The notes under the pieces were generated by a model, which did no database searches, had not been told where the DNA came from, and saw only the letters and a list, made by a program, of their open reading frames with translations. The translations under genes and the position numbers were made by a program. This document shows, one piece after another, positions 44,296 through 53,351 of a stretch of 64,000 bases of DNA (the stretch's first letter is position 1; each line of letters opens with the position of its first letter). The stretch comes from Meishania litoralis (GTDB lineage: Bacteria; Bacteroidota; Bacteroidia; Flavobacteriales; Flavobacteriaceae): assembly GCF_042611095.1 (NCBI RefSeq), contig NZ_JBHFPV010000001.1:1054001-1118000 (forward strand). The letters are read 5' to 3'.

Positions 44296-44541
44296 TTGAT
44301 AGTAACCGTTGCACAGTTGAAACGAGGTCAAAAGGGCATTATCAAAGAATTCTCCGAAGACATACTGCCCATAAAACTTCTTGAATTGGGGTGTCTACCG
44401 GGCAATGAAATTGAATTGGTACAGGTAGCCCCGTTCAAAGACCCGATCTATATCAATGTCAACGGTTCACATATCGCCATTCGCCGTACCGTGGCGCAAC
44501 TAATCGAATTGGAACTTGTTGAAGACAATATCGCCCTATGA
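44296..44541 (+). CDS. feoA: FeoA
   Basis: 81 aa, SH3-like small beta barrel: VAQLKRGQKGIIKEF, LLELGCLPGNEIELVQVAPF, then IAIRRTVAQLIEL. It assists FeoB in ferrous iron uptake. The start is TTG at 44296; no ATG precedes it in frame. Its stop overlaps the feoB start (ATGA at 44538-44541), giving translational coupling. Confidence 0.92.
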   Translation: MIVTVAQLKRGQKGIIKEFSEDILPIKLLELGCLPGNEIELVQVAPFKDPIYINVNGSHIAIRRTVAQLIELELVEDNIAL

Positions 44542-46775
44542 GCAAACAAATCAATGTTGCGCTTATAGGCAATCCCAACACCGGAAAGACAAGCGTTTTC
44601 AATCAACTCACGGGTCTTAATCAAAAAGTGGGCAACTACCCCGGTATTACGGTCGAAAAAAAGGAAGGAATCTGTAAACTGCCGAGGGGCGTTCGGGCAC
44701 ATATACTGGATCTTCCTGGAACGTATAGCCTGAATACAACTTCGTTGGACGAAAGTGTGGCCGTCGAACTGCTGCTGAACAAAAACGACAAGGACCACCC
44801 AGATGTGGCCATCGTAATCTCGGATGTCGAGAACCTCAAAAGAAACCTGCTGCTCTTTACCCAAATAAAGGATTTGAAGATTCCTTCCATTCTGGTCATC
44901 AATATGGCCGACCGAATGGATAAAAAAGGAATTACCCTAGACATTCCGCTTTTAGAGGAAAAATTGAATACAAAGATTGCCTTGGTAAGTACCAGAAAAG
45001 GCATGGGTATCGACTATCTTAAAGAATTGATCGCCGATTATAAGAACATTCCCATAAAGCAAAATGTCGACATTACCGTAATCGAGCCAGACTATTTTGA
45101 CCGACTGAAAACGACCTTTCCCAAACAAGATCTTTACAAACTTTGGCTGGTCATCACGCAGGATGTCAACTTTATGCCGATCGAGAAAAATTTGATCAAA
45201 GACGCCTCTTCCTTTGTCACAAAATCAAAATCGGAACTGAAACGTCTACAGCAAAAGGAAACCATTCTACGCTATCAGTTCATCAACGGCATCTTAAAAG
45301 AAACTTATAAGATAGATGTAAACGCGGCAAAAGGTCTGAGAGCATCCTTTGACAAAATTCTGACCCATAAAATATTCGGGTATCTGATCTTTTTTGTCAT
45401 ACTTCTTACCATCTTTCAGGCCATTTACGATTGGAGCAGTGTTCCACAGGACTATATCGACGAATTGTTCGTGAAGGCCAGTGGTTGGATCAAAACCACT
45501 TTGCCTCCCGGTGTGTTTACAGATCTGATCGCCGAAGGTGTTCTGGCCGGAATCGGCGGCATCGTGATTTTCATTCCCCAAATCGCTTTCCTATTCCTTT
45601 TTATCGCCCTACTTGAAGAATCGGGGTACATGAGCCGCGTCGTGTTCTTGATGGATCGGTTGATGCGCCCTTTCGGACTCAGCGGAAAGAGTGTGGTCCC
45701 CTTAATTTCGGGCACGGCATGCGCCATTCCGGCAATCATGGCTACCCGCAATATCGAGAGCTGGAAGGAGCGTTTGATCACAATTTTGGTAACCCCCTTT
45801 ACAACCTGTTCCGCTCGCTTGCCTATCTATTTGATCATTATCGCCTTAGTCATACCCGAAGGACGTTTTTTGGGCCTGAGCTACCAAGCTTTGACCCTAA
45901 TGCTCCTTTACCTCATCGGTTTTGCAGCGGCAATCGTCTCGGCGATGATCCTGAACAAGATTCTAAAGATAAAAAGCCGTACTTTTTTTGTGGTCGAAAT
46001 GCCCAATTATAAGCTTCCGCTATTAAAAAATGTTGCCTTAACGGTATGGGAAAAAACCAAGAGTTTTGTTTTCGGTGCGGGCAAGATCATCTTGGCCATC
46101 TCCATTATTCTATGGTTTCTTGGATCCAACGGGTATTCCCATGAATTCGAAAATGCCGAACAGATCGTAAAAAGTCGCATCGAAACCGAAGGGCTTTCGA
46201 TATTTAACCAAACCATCATCGAACAAGAGCTTTCGCGCTATCAAAATTCGCTTAAAAACAGTGAGGCAAAGAATGGTCATAACATTTCTGATTCGGTAAT
46301 TGCCGATTCGTTGACAATACGAAGGTCAGAATTGGTTTCAATGGCGATCAACCAAGAAATTTCAAGTTTCAAATTGGAGAATTCGTATATCGGTATTATA
46401 GGAAAGACCATCGAACCCATAGTAAAACCTTTGGGGTACGATTGGAAAATCGGTATTGCCGTTTTGACCTCTTTTGCCGCACGGGAAGTATTCGTCGGTA
46501 CACTTGCCACGATTTATAGCGTGGGCAGCGACGAAGAGGAGACCATTAAACACAGAATGGCCGCGGAAATCAATTCCCAGACCAAAAAACCTTTGTTCAA
46601 TTTGGCCTCCGGCATTTCCCTTTTGCTGTTCTATGCTTTCGCCATGCAATGCATGAGTACCCTCGCAATCGTCAAACGTGAGACCAATTCTTGGAAATGG
46701 CCCGTGACACAACTGGTATTTATGAGTCTTTTTGCGTATATTGTTGCATTGGTCGCTTATCAAATTCTTAAATAA
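44538..46775 (+). CDS. feoB: Ferrous iron transport protein B
   Basis: 745 aa. N-terminal G domain: G1 GNPNTGKTS (about 10-18), G2 GITVEKKEG, G3 DLPGTYSL, G4 NMAD, then the helical region. Eight or so transmembrane helices with Gate motifs (SGYMSRVVFLMDRLM, SGTACAIPAIMATR) follow. A long, polar loop of about 75 residues (46150-46380) lies between helices. It imports Fe2+ across the inner membrane, driven by GTP hydrolysis. Confidence 0.96.
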   Translation: MSKQINVALIGNPNTGKTSVFNQLTGLNQKVGNYPGITVEKKEGICKLPRGVRAHILDLPGTYSLNTTSLDESVAVELLLNKNDKDHPDVAIVISDVENLKRNLLLFTQIKDLKIPSILVINMADRMDKKGITLDIPLLEEKLNTKIALVSTRKGMGIDYLKELIADYKNIPIKQNVDITVIEPDYFDRLKTTFPKQDLYKLWLVITQDVNFMPIEKNLIKDASSFVTKSKSELKRLQQKETILRYQFINGILKETYKIDVNAAKGLRASFDKILTHKIFGYLIFFVILLTIFQAIYDWSSVPQDYIDELFVKASGWIKTTLPPGVFTDLIAEGVLAGIGGIVIFIPQIAFLFLFIALLEESGYMSRVVFLMDRLMRPFGLSGKSVVPLISGTACAIPAIMATRNIESWKERLITILVTPFTTCSARLPIYLIIIALVIPEGRFLGLSYQALTLMLLYLIGFAAAIVSAMILNKILKIKSRTFFVVEMPNYKLPLLKNVALTVWEKTKSFVFGAGKIILAISIILWFLGSNGYSHEFENAEQIVKSRIETEGLSIFNQTIIEQELSRYQNSLKNSEAKNGHNISDSVIADSLTIRRSELVSMAINQEISSFKLENSYIGIIGKTIEPIVKPLGYDWKIGIAVLTSFAAREVFVGTLATIYSVGSDEEETIKHRMAAEINSQTKKPLFNLASGISLLLFYAFAMQCMSTLAIVKRETNSWKWPVTQLVFMSLFAYIVALVAYQILK

Positions 46776-46925
46776 ATGAGCCTAGTACAACCCATTTTAG
46801 CCTACCTGACCTTAGCCATGGCAATCGGTTATTTGGTGTTTAAATTCTTTGTTCCAAAAGCTATCCTTAGTAAGAACAAAAAGAATCAAAAAGTATGCGG
46901 GCAAGATGAATGTGGGTGTCATTAA
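46776..46925 (+). CDS. FeoB-associated Cys-rich membrane protein
   Basis: 49 aa, starting on the base after the feoB stop. One helix (residues about 8-26), a basic stretch KNKKNQK, and a Cys-rich end VCGQDECGCH with three cysteines and a terminal His. This is the pattern of the small proteins often encoded right after feoB (PF12669). It may form a complex with FeoB or bind iron or a regulator on the cytosolic side. It is easily missed because of its size. Confidence 0.85.
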   Translation: MSLVQPILAYLTLAMAIGYLVFKFFVPKAILSKNKKNQKVCGQDECGCH

Positions 46926-47109
46926 CTTCTTGACAAGCCTAATGTGGTTTTCCCAAAGCAACAAATAGTTCCTTAGTAGCGTCTTGTGTATAAAATACCA
47001 TCCCTTATTCGTTAAAAAAAGAATAAATCCATATTAAGAAAATCAAAAAAGATAGGGCCGGTCAAAAGGCTATTACTTCTTTTGTCTTGAAAAACCATTC
47101 AATAACATC

Positions 47110-48642
47110 ATGCCTAAAATTATCGTCAAACTGCTCACCGCTGGTCTACTAATAGCATCAAGTATGGGCAACGCGCAAACGTTGACTTCCATAGTTTTGG
47201 ATTCGGCGACCCAAAAACCGATTCCGTATGTTACCGTACAACTGAAGAACAAGGGCATGATTACCAATGAGGAAGGCCGGTTTACCTTTCTCTTGGACAA
47301 AAACGTCAAACCGACCGACTCGTTGATCATATCTTGTATCGGTTATGAAACCATCGGTAAACCCATCAACCAGTTTGCCGAAAAAACCATTCTTTTGCGC
47401 CCTAAAGCCATTGAGCTCAAAAATGTCATCGTTTCGAACAAACAATACACCGCCGAGGAAATTATCGAGTTGGTCAACGACAATATCGAGAAAAACTATA
47501 GCTCAGACCTCACCAAGAAAAGATTGTTCTTTAGAAAGTCTTCCTTTCAGCGCATGAACAAAACAGACTATACACTCAAAAAATCAACGATAGCGGCATT
47601 CAACAAAAAATTTATCGATAGCGTTATCCAAACCGTGCCAAAATCGAATAGTTACTATACCGAAGTGCTGGGAGACCTGTATGGCAATTACGACAACGAA
47701 AAGCAAAAATTCGATCTTATAAAGGCTTCCGAACTCTATGACAAAAGCATGGAGGTCGATTTGGAGAAATTGGAGGAAAAATTCAATAAAATAATCAAGG
47801 AGAACATAAAGACCGACTCGTATTTCAAAATCAAATCGGGTCTGTTCGGCACCAAGGTCGATGCCGATGAACTTTTTGACAATGAAGTAGATTCGACCGA
47901 CGTCGCTGCCCTCAACAAAGAATTGGAAGAGAAAAAAAAGAACGAGGAGGAGCGAAAAAAGAACTTTGCCCGATACCGGCGCAACACTTTGGGCGACATT
48001 TTCAATAGCCTGCCTATCAGGGAGGATACCTATCTGAACTTCCTTTCAAAATCGCGCAGGTATGAATTTACGCTGAAAGATTTCACCTATATGGGCAACG
48101 ACGCCGTTTATGTAATCGATTTCAAACCAAAACGCTCTGAAGACTATAGGGGCACCTTGTTTATTAATTCTGACGATTTTGCCCTCGTACGCGTCGATTA
48201 CGAAAATGTGAAATCCGTCAAAAGTTTTAAACTTCTGGGGATCTCGATGAACACTTATCTCTCAAAAGGAAAAATCATTTTTCAAAAAGAGGCCGATAAA
48301 CCCTATGGACTGCGTTATTTCGAATCGGAAATAGGAAATAGAATGGGCATCAAAAGACCTTTGAAGATCATTGAAAAAAACCGTCATGTAAAGGGCAGGA
48401 ACAAGCAAAACGAATTGTCGGGCAATATCGACCTTGCCTTTACCAGCATTGACAAGAACGAGGTCGTTGTTTTTGAAACGGAGCAGATTGCCCCGACCAA
48501 TTTCGAAGCGTTTGAAGAAAACAATTCGATACTGCCTACCTATATGCCCAACTACGATCCCGAATTTTGGAAAGGTTACAACATCATGGAACCCAATACG
48601 GCCATCAAAGAATTTACTTCGCAGGGTGAGTCCGTAAAATAG
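47110..48642 (+). CDS. Carboxypeptidase-regulatory-like domain protein, secreted
   Basis: 510 aa. Sec signal (cut near GNAQT), then a CarboxypepD_reg-like beta-sandwich (about 25-100; SIVLDSATQKPIPYVTVQLK, SLIISCIGYE), followed by a beta-strand and coiled-coil region (a Glu/Lys-rich helix near 47930 with EKKKNEEERKKN) and a large beta-rich domain. Like other proteins of this layout it is probably attached at the outer membrane. Function unknown. Ended by a strong terminator at 48676-48706. Confidence 0.78.
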   Translation: MPKIIVKLLTAGLLIASSMGNAQTLTSIVLDSATQKPIPYVTVQLKNKGMITNEEGRFTFLLDKNVKPTDSLIISCIGYETIGKPINQFAEKTILLRPKAIELKNVIVSNKQYTAEEIIELVNDNIEKNYSSDLTKKRLFFRKSSFQRMNKTDYTLKKSTIAAFNKKFIDSVIQTVPKSNSYYTEVLGDLYGNYDNEKQKFDLIKASELYDKSMEVDLEKLEEKFNKIIKENIKTDSYFKIKSGLFGTKVDADELFDNEVDSTDVAALNKELEEKKKNEEERKKNFARYRRNTLGDIFNSLPIREDTYLNFLSKSRRYEFTLKDFTYMGNDAVYVIDFKPKRSEDYRGTLFINSDDFALVRVDYENVKSVKSFKLLGISMNTYLSKGKIIFQKEADKPYGLRYFESEIGNRMGIKRPLKIIEKNRHVKGRNKQNELSGNIDLAFTSIDKNEVVVFETEQIAPTNFEAFEENNSILPTYMPNYDPEFWKGYNIMEPNTAIKEFTSQGESVK

Positions 48643-48675
48643 GGGTTCCGTACTTCGAATATTTGCATCTCAAAG

Positions 48676-48706
48676 AATCGCTTTTTTAACAATGGAGCGA
48701 TTTTTT
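48676..48706 (+). terminator. Rho-independent terminator
   Basis: Stem AATCGCT/AGCGATT (48676-48682, 48696-48702) with a 13-base loop and a T run. It separates the CarboxypepD_reg-like gene from the sigma operon. Confidence 0.75.
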
Positions 48707-48776
48707 TATGTGTTGGTGTAACCTTTTGTAATTTCCTGACTATATAACAATGAACACCAACTAAAAACAGCTGCTG

Positions 48777-49301
48777 TTGAAAGAACTGACCGACGAAAGG
48801 CTTATGGCCGAAGTTGCCGGGGGCAGACTTGACAATCTCAAGATCTTGTTCGAAAGACATCATGTGCATGTGTACAACTTTCTATACAAAATGTCGAGAG
48901 ATCGTATGTTGAGCGAAGATATCACCCAAGATGTCTTTTACAAGTTGATGAAATACAGAGGTTCGTACAATGGTGGAAATTTTGTTTCATGGATGTTCAC
49001 GATCGCACGTAACAATTTGAAAACACATTACAGAAGAAATCATGCGGACAATGAAGATTTGAGCGTTTTGGAATATCGGGTGACCGATAACGATGAGGAG
49101 AAAACCGAGGATTATTCACATTTACAGAAAGCCTTGGCAAAGCTCGATGCTTCGGATCGCGAGTTATTGGTCATGAACCGCTTTCAAGAAATAAAATATG
49201 CCGAGTTGGCCGAAATAACGGGCAGTACCCCCGGGGCGGTAAAAACAAAGGTGAGCCGGGCCCTAAAAAAATTGAAGACAGTTTATTTTGAAAATATATA
49301 A
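48777..49301 (+). CDS. ECF RNA polymerase sigma factor
   Basis: 174 aa. Region 2 contains DITQDVFYKLMKYRG and SWMFTIARNN, and region 4 contains LLVMNRFQEIKYAELAEITGSTPGAVKTKVSRALKKL. The start is TTG; the only nearby ATG (48750) opens a four-codon frame. A GTGTAACCTTTTG segment lies about 55 bases upstream and could be an autoregulated ECF-type promoter, but this is a guess. The anti-sigma factor gene follows with a one-base overlap. Confidence 0.9.
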   Translation: MKELTDERLMAEVAGGRLDNLKILFERHHVHVYNFLYKMSRDRMLSEDITQDVFYKLMKYRGSYNGGNFVSWMFTIARNNLKTHYRRNHADNEDLSVLEYRVTDNDEEKTEDYSHLQKALAKLDASDRELLVMNRFQEIKYAELAEITGSTPGAVKTKVSRALKKLKTVYFENI

Positions 49302-50101
49302 TGATGGAAAGCAAACACATCATCGAACTTTTACCGGATTATTTGGACGGTCTTTTGGAAGAAAACCTAAAAGCGTCGGTAGCATCACATCTAAAAGAAT
49401 GCGAGATATGCTCTCAAGAATTGTCACAATTCAAGGAATTGTTGAACGCTTTCAAGAATGAAGAAAGTGCCGTTCCTCCCTCGCGTATCGAGGCAAAGTT
49501 CCTTAAGCAATTGGAAGAGGAAAAGCTGATGGTATCGAAGGTCGTCCCCATCAATTCATCTTCGAATGGTAAAAGAAATTCATGGGCCGTCAATCTTTTG
49601 AAAATAGCCGCCAGCGTTATCTTATTGGTCGGGGCCTTTTTGACCGGTAAATATCAAACGACTTCAGACGATAGCAAAGAGATTGCACAATTGACGGCAG
49701 AAAAAATGGAGTTTCAGCAAATGGCAATGCTTTCGCTGATGGAAAACGAATCGGCAAGCAAGCGTATTCAAGGCGTCAACTCTATCGAGGGATTCAAAAA
49801 CCCTGATGAAGCCATTGTAAAGGCATTGGCCGACCGGATGCTTCACGACAAAAACACCAATGTGCGTTTGGCCGCCGTTGAAGCCTTAGGAAACTACACA
49901 AGTTCAGAGACCGTTAAAAATGCCTTTATCGAAGCACTGAAAACTGAAAAAGATCCGAGTATTCAGATTACCATAATCCATACTTTGGTGAACATCCATG
50001 AGCGAAAAGCCATCGAGCCCATGAAAAAACTATTGAATGAAGAAGAAACACAACCCTTTGTAAAAGACAAGATTGAATCATTATTACCTAATATCATATA
50101 A
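49301..50101 (+). CDS. Anti-sigma factor: zinc finger plus HEAT repeats
   Basis: 266 aa. An N-terminal anti-sigma zinc-finger (HLKECEIC, the HxxxCxxC motif of zf-HC2/ZAS), one membrane helix at about 95-115 (LLKIAASVILLVGAFLTG), and a periplasmic C-terminal helical part with HEAT-like repeats (EAIVKALADRMLHDKNTNVRLAAVEALG, then two more). The HEAT domain probably senses a partner or unfolded protein. The ATG overlaps the sigma stop by one base; a second ATG follows directly. Confidence 0.85.
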   Translation: MMESKHIIELLPDYLDGLLEENLKASVASHLKECEICSQELSQFKELLNAFKNEESAVPPSRIEAKFLKQLEEEKLMVSKVVPINSSSNGKRNSWAVNLLKIAASVILLVGAFLTGKYQTTSDDSKEIAQLTAEKMEFQQMAMLSLMENESASKRIQGVNSIEGFKNPDEAIVKALADRMLHDKNTNVRLAAVEALGNYTSSETVKNAFIEALKTEKDPSIQITIIHTLVNIHERKAIEPMKKLLNEEETQPFVKDKIESLLPNII

Positions 50102-50105
50102 ACAT

Positions 50106-50120
50106 CAAAAAACGAACAGT
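50106..50120 (+). repeat. Leader repeat copy 1 before DUF4097 gene
   Basis: CAAAAAACGAACAGT, identical to 50883-50897 and in both cases one base before the start codon. It resembles a duplicated ribosome-binding/leader segment. Confidence 0.6.
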
Positions 50121-50121
50121 C

Positions 50122-50874
50122 ATGAAAAAGCTTTCATTACTCTTAGCTACTTGTGCAATCGCTATGGGCATTCACGCACAATCGGATTACAGTAAACCGT
50201 TGAACGGTATTGAATGGGTCAAAATAGAGTCAAAATCGGAAATCGTTCTAAAGACCCATGATAAGAACGAGCTGTTGATCAAGGTTATTAACCTAGAACC
50301 CGTACCGGAAAGGGCAAAAGGATTGAAACTTGTAGGCGCCGGTGGCGAAGACAATACCGATGTCGGATTTAACGTGGTGCAGTCGGGCAACAACTTAATC
50401 GTTCAAGACGTTAGAAAATCGGGAGGCGCTGAAATCTACCTTCCGAAAACACAGAACGTATCGGCCACCAACTCTTGGAACGGCGATATCAGTATAGATG
50501 GTTTTTCGGGCGAGGTAGAGGCCAATGCCAACTTGAACGGTGGACTGACATTGACCAATATATCAGGACCGGTGACTGCCTACTCGTTGAATGAAGGAAT
50601 TCGAGTTGAGTTCAAGGAAATCAAGCCAGATTCGCCAATAGTACTACGGACTACCAACGGTGAAATAGACGTGACCTTACCTGCGAACGCCGCCGCGGAT
50701 CTTGAAATGAGCTCTAGGAACGGTGATATCTATACCAATTTTGACCTGAAAAGACCGGATAAGGATGGACTAAAATCCATTTCAGGAAGGAACGTAAAAG
50801 GTGCCATAAATGGCGGTGGTGTCGATATCACGTTAAAATCGACCAACGGAAATATCTATTTAAGAAAACAATAA
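50122..50874 (+). CDS. DUF4097 beta-helix-like secreted protein
   Basis: 250 aa. Sec signal (cut near GIHAQS), then a DUF4097 domain of short repeating beta strands (ITSWNGDISIDG-like: SATNSWNGDISIDGFSG, SRNGDIYTNFDLK, STNGNIYLRKQ) with N-G turns that stack as a beta-solenoid. Such proteins are commonly encoded with ECF sigma/anti-sigma pairs in Bacteroidetes and are thought to be envelope-located. It is third in the operon. Confidence 0.82.
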   Translation: MKKLSLLLATCAIAMGIHAQSDYSKPLNGIEWVKIESKSEIVLKTHDKNELLIKVINLEPVPERAKGLKLVGAGGEDNTDVGFNVVQSGNNLIVQDVRKSGGAEIYLPKTQNVSATNSWNGDISIDGFSGEVEANANLNGGLTLTNISGPVTAYSLNEGIRVEFKEIKPDSPIVLRTTNGEIDVTLPANAAADLEMSSRNGDIYTNFDLKRPDKDGLKSISGRNVKGAINGGGVDITLKSTNGNIYLRKQ

Positions 50875-50882
50875 TCCATATA

Positions 50883-50897
50883 CAAAAAACGAACAGT
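50883..50897 (+). repeat. Leader repeat copy 2 before second DUF4097 gene
   Basis: CAAAAAACGAACAGT, identical to 50106-50120 and one base before the ATG at 50899. Confidence 0.6.
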
Positions 50898-50898
50898 T

Positions 50899-51609
50899 AT
50901 GAGAAATTTAGCGATCATACTAACAGCGGGCCTCATCAGCCTCGGGGCCAATGCCCAAAAGGTCATTGAAAAGAACATCGATTATAAAAATCAGTATATC
51001 GATATCGAATTGAAATTCGCTTCGGAAATCGAAGTCAAGACCTGGGACAAAGCTTCGGTATATGTCAAGGCCGATATCTCTATGGAAGAGGAAAAATATG
51101 AAGATATGTTTGAATTGAACATCGACGAAGGCAGCTCTACCATTGACATCGGCACAAACTCGGAGAAGATTTTCAAAAAGATTTGGGACGATTATGAAGA
51201 AAAATATGGTAAAAAGAAGCGCTATTTTCATAGGGGCGATGAATATGAATTCAACTACACCGTCTATTTGCCAAAAAATTCCCGTTTCAAGGTAAGCAGC
51301 ATCAACGGGAGTCTCAAATCAGAGGTCATCGAAGGCGATTTTACGGCCGACCTCATCAACGGTGATATCGATATAAAAGCGTATAAGGGCAACCTTGACC
51401 TCAGCACGATAAATGGGGCCATCGACCTTAAAATGATAAATGCCGACCTTGTCGCGGAGACCATCCACGGAAATATCTACGCCGATGAAAAGCTGAAATT
51501 CGATGCTACGGATCGCCACGTCGGGCAAAAGATATCGGGTCGCACCGCCGATGGCAAGAATCGACTTCGTTTGAATACCATTAATGGCAATATGTACCTA
51601 AGGCTTTAG
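50899..51609 (+). CDS. Second DUF4097 secreted protein
   Basis: 236 aa. Sec signal (cut near GANAQK), then a beta-solenoid-like domain with repeats such as SSINGSLKS, LINGDIDIKAYKGNLDLS, ETIHGNIYADE and TINGNMYLRL. It is diverged from the protein upstream but with the same layout and the same 15-base leader, so the two are probably an old duplication. Last gene of the sigma operon. Confidence 0.8.
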   Translation: MRNLAIILTAGLISLGANAQKVIEKNIDYKNQYIDIELKFASEIEVKTWDKASVYVKADISMEEEKYEDMFELNIDEGSSTIDIGTNSEKIFKKIWDDYEEKYGKKKRYFHRGDEYEFNYTVYLPKNSRFKVSSINGSLKSEVIEGDFTADLINGDIDIKAYKGNLDLSTINGAIDLKMINADLVAETIHGNIYADEKLKFDATDRHVGQKISGRTADGKNRLRLNTINGNMYLRL

Positions 51610-51640
51610 ATGCTGCCACTGGTAAAACAATCATATTTGT

Positions 51641-51697
51641 AAGGTCAGAAGGTACTTTCATATGACGATAGGCCCCTTGCGGCTGTCTTCTGACCTT
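51641..51697. repeat. Inverted repeat between convergent genes
   Basis: Perfect 11-bp arms AAGGTCAGAAG (51641-51651) and CTTCTGACCTT (51687-51697) with a 35-base spacer, between the sigma operon and the convergent DUF423 gene. May act as a bidirectional terminator or a chromosome-wide repeat. Confidence 0.55.
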
Positions 51698-51761
51698 CCA
51701 TATACCCCTGATCGATTTGATTTCGAAAATAAACTGGAAAGCTTTAAGCCATTTGATCTGG

Positions 51762-52148
51762 TCAAACGACATTCTTGATAAAAAGATACAGTAGCAATCC
51801 CCACCCGAATGCCAAGAGCAATCCGCCCAAGGGAGTGACTGGCCCCAGAAATTTTAGTTTCCGGCCCTTTGAGGCACTGAGCGTAAGCCCGTAAATACTG
51901 AACGAAAAGAGAAATGTGCCGACCATAAAACAATAGGCCATGCTCTTTTCCAGGGTAGTTTCCAAATTAAAATTGAACCCTATTACCAAAAGTAACAGGG
52001 CATGGTACATTTGATATTTTACCCCGGTCTCAAAACTTTTAAGCAGCTCTGCGGTAAACGATTTCTGAAGCGCATGGGCACCAAAAGCCCCGAAAACGAT
52101 GGCCAAAAGGCCATACAAAGCCCCTACAAATTGTACAAGAAGAACCAT
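51762..52148 (-). CDS. DUF423 family membrane protein
   Basis: 128 aa with four helices; AIVFGAFGAHAL and TPLGGLLLAFGW match the DUF423 (YgdD) family of small inner-membrane proteins. Function unknown. Confidence 0.85.
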   Translation of the reverse strand: MVLLVQFVGALYGLLAIVFGAFGAHALQKSFTAELLKSFETGVKYQMYHALLLLVIGFNFNLETTLEKSMAYCFMVGTFLFSFSIYGLTLSASKGRKLKFLGPVTPLGGLLLAFGWGLLLYLFIKNVV

Positions 52149-52215
52149 GTCTTATTCCAATCTAAAGTTCAAAAAATCGACCTAAAAAGTGAGACGCATT
52201 GATTATGGCACAAGG

Positions 52216-52587
52216 TTATTGCTCCGGTTCGTCATAGAAAAACTGTTCTTTTACGATCTTGCCATCTTTGACTTGATATACCGCAATTTCTGAGGTTGTT
52301 GAGCGCATGCCCGACGGCTTATGCGTGGTATCCATTTCAAATTTTACCGAAAACCAATTGTCCGCAACGATAGGGTCGGAAACCTTCGTATCATGTACCT
52401 CGAAATTTTCAGTCCACCATTCGCCTTTCTGCTGTATTCCTTCAAAGCCTTCTACCCGACCACCTTCACTTTTACCATCGTTCTCGATACTTATTATTTT
52501 AGGGCTGTACAATTCTTGATAGGGTTTTTCAAAATCCCCTTGTTTGCACCATGCGACCAATTTTTCAGCGATTTCCTTGGTTTCCAT
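52216..52587 (-). CDS. SnoaL/NTF2-like small protein
   Basis: 123 aa, cone-shaped NTF2-like fold: AEKLVAWCKQGDFEKPYQELYSPKI, then IQQKGEWWTENFEVHD, and the final sheet IAVYQVKDGKIVKEQFFYD. Cytosolic; ligand unknown. Confidence 0.8.
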   Translation of the reverse strand: METKEIAEKLVAWCKQGDFEKPYQELYSPKIISIENDGKSEGGRVEGFEGIQQKGEWWTENFEVHDTKVSDPIVADNWFSVKFEMDTTHKPSGMRSTTSEIAVYQVKDGKIVKEQFFYDEPEQ

Positions 52588-52696
52588 TTTTCGTTTTTTA
52601 ATTGATTAATTGAAAAGGAAAAAGTACAACATATGACGGTAATTGGCAAGGGGTCTCAAGACCATATTGGAATTTACACCTCCTTTTGACGAGCCA

Positions 52697-53140
52697 TCAT
52701 TGGTTCAATGCCGTGCTCTCTTCCATTTTCGTGTGCAGGAATCGAAAAAGATCGGCTGTTTCCGTCGAATCCTTCAGATTGACGAAGAGTTGGGAGGCAT
52801 CCTTTTTGACCAATCTTATTTTTTGGTTCGAAAAATTATCGACAAAAACATAGACTTTTTTATCGGTAAGCGAATCCTTGAACTCCCGATAAATGCCTTT
52901 TCCCTTGTCAAAGGCCGAAAACCCGTTTAGTCTCTCCATAGGTGGAATGCGTTCTACCATCAATATACTGTCAAGGTCTGAATACTTTATTTCCTTATAA
53001 TAAAACCCTGATAAGATTTGCAGTTGATCGGGTTTAACCTTGGTCCAGTTCTTGAAATGGGCCGATAGCACCAATACACAGACAATGACCGTGATGATGG
53101 CCAACATATTCCATAACCAATGTCTTTTTTTAGTTGCCAT
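52697..53140 (-). CDS. Single-pass membrane protein, unknown function
   Basis: 147 aa. A helix at about 10-26 after MATKKRHW, then about 120 residues outside or inside the membrane with alternating strands (IKYSDLDSILMVE, KVYVFVDNFSNQKIRLVKKD), suggestive of a PH-like or beta-barrel domain. No family assigned. No close neighbour on its strand. Confidence 0.55.
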   Translation of the reverse strand: MATKKRHWLWNMLAIITVIVCVLVLSAHFKNWTKVKPDQLQILSGFYYKEIKYSDLDSILMVERIPPMERLNGFSAFDKGKGIYREFKDSLTDKKVYVFVDNFSNQKIRLVKKDASQLFVNLKDSTETADLFRFLHTKMEESTALNQ

Positions 53141-53351
53141 ATTTTAGGGTGAGGGCGTCATATAGAAACAAAAATGTTCTTCGGTCATGGAAATCTCTAT
53201 TCTTGTAATCATCCATTAAAGATACTGAAAACAACATTTCAAAAATGTTTGAACTTCTTTCTGTTAGTATCGCTTATACCAATATTCAAATAAAGAATAT
53301 ACTGCCTTAACGGTGGTTTTTGTAAAAACCGTATCTTTAGATGTGTTTTTT

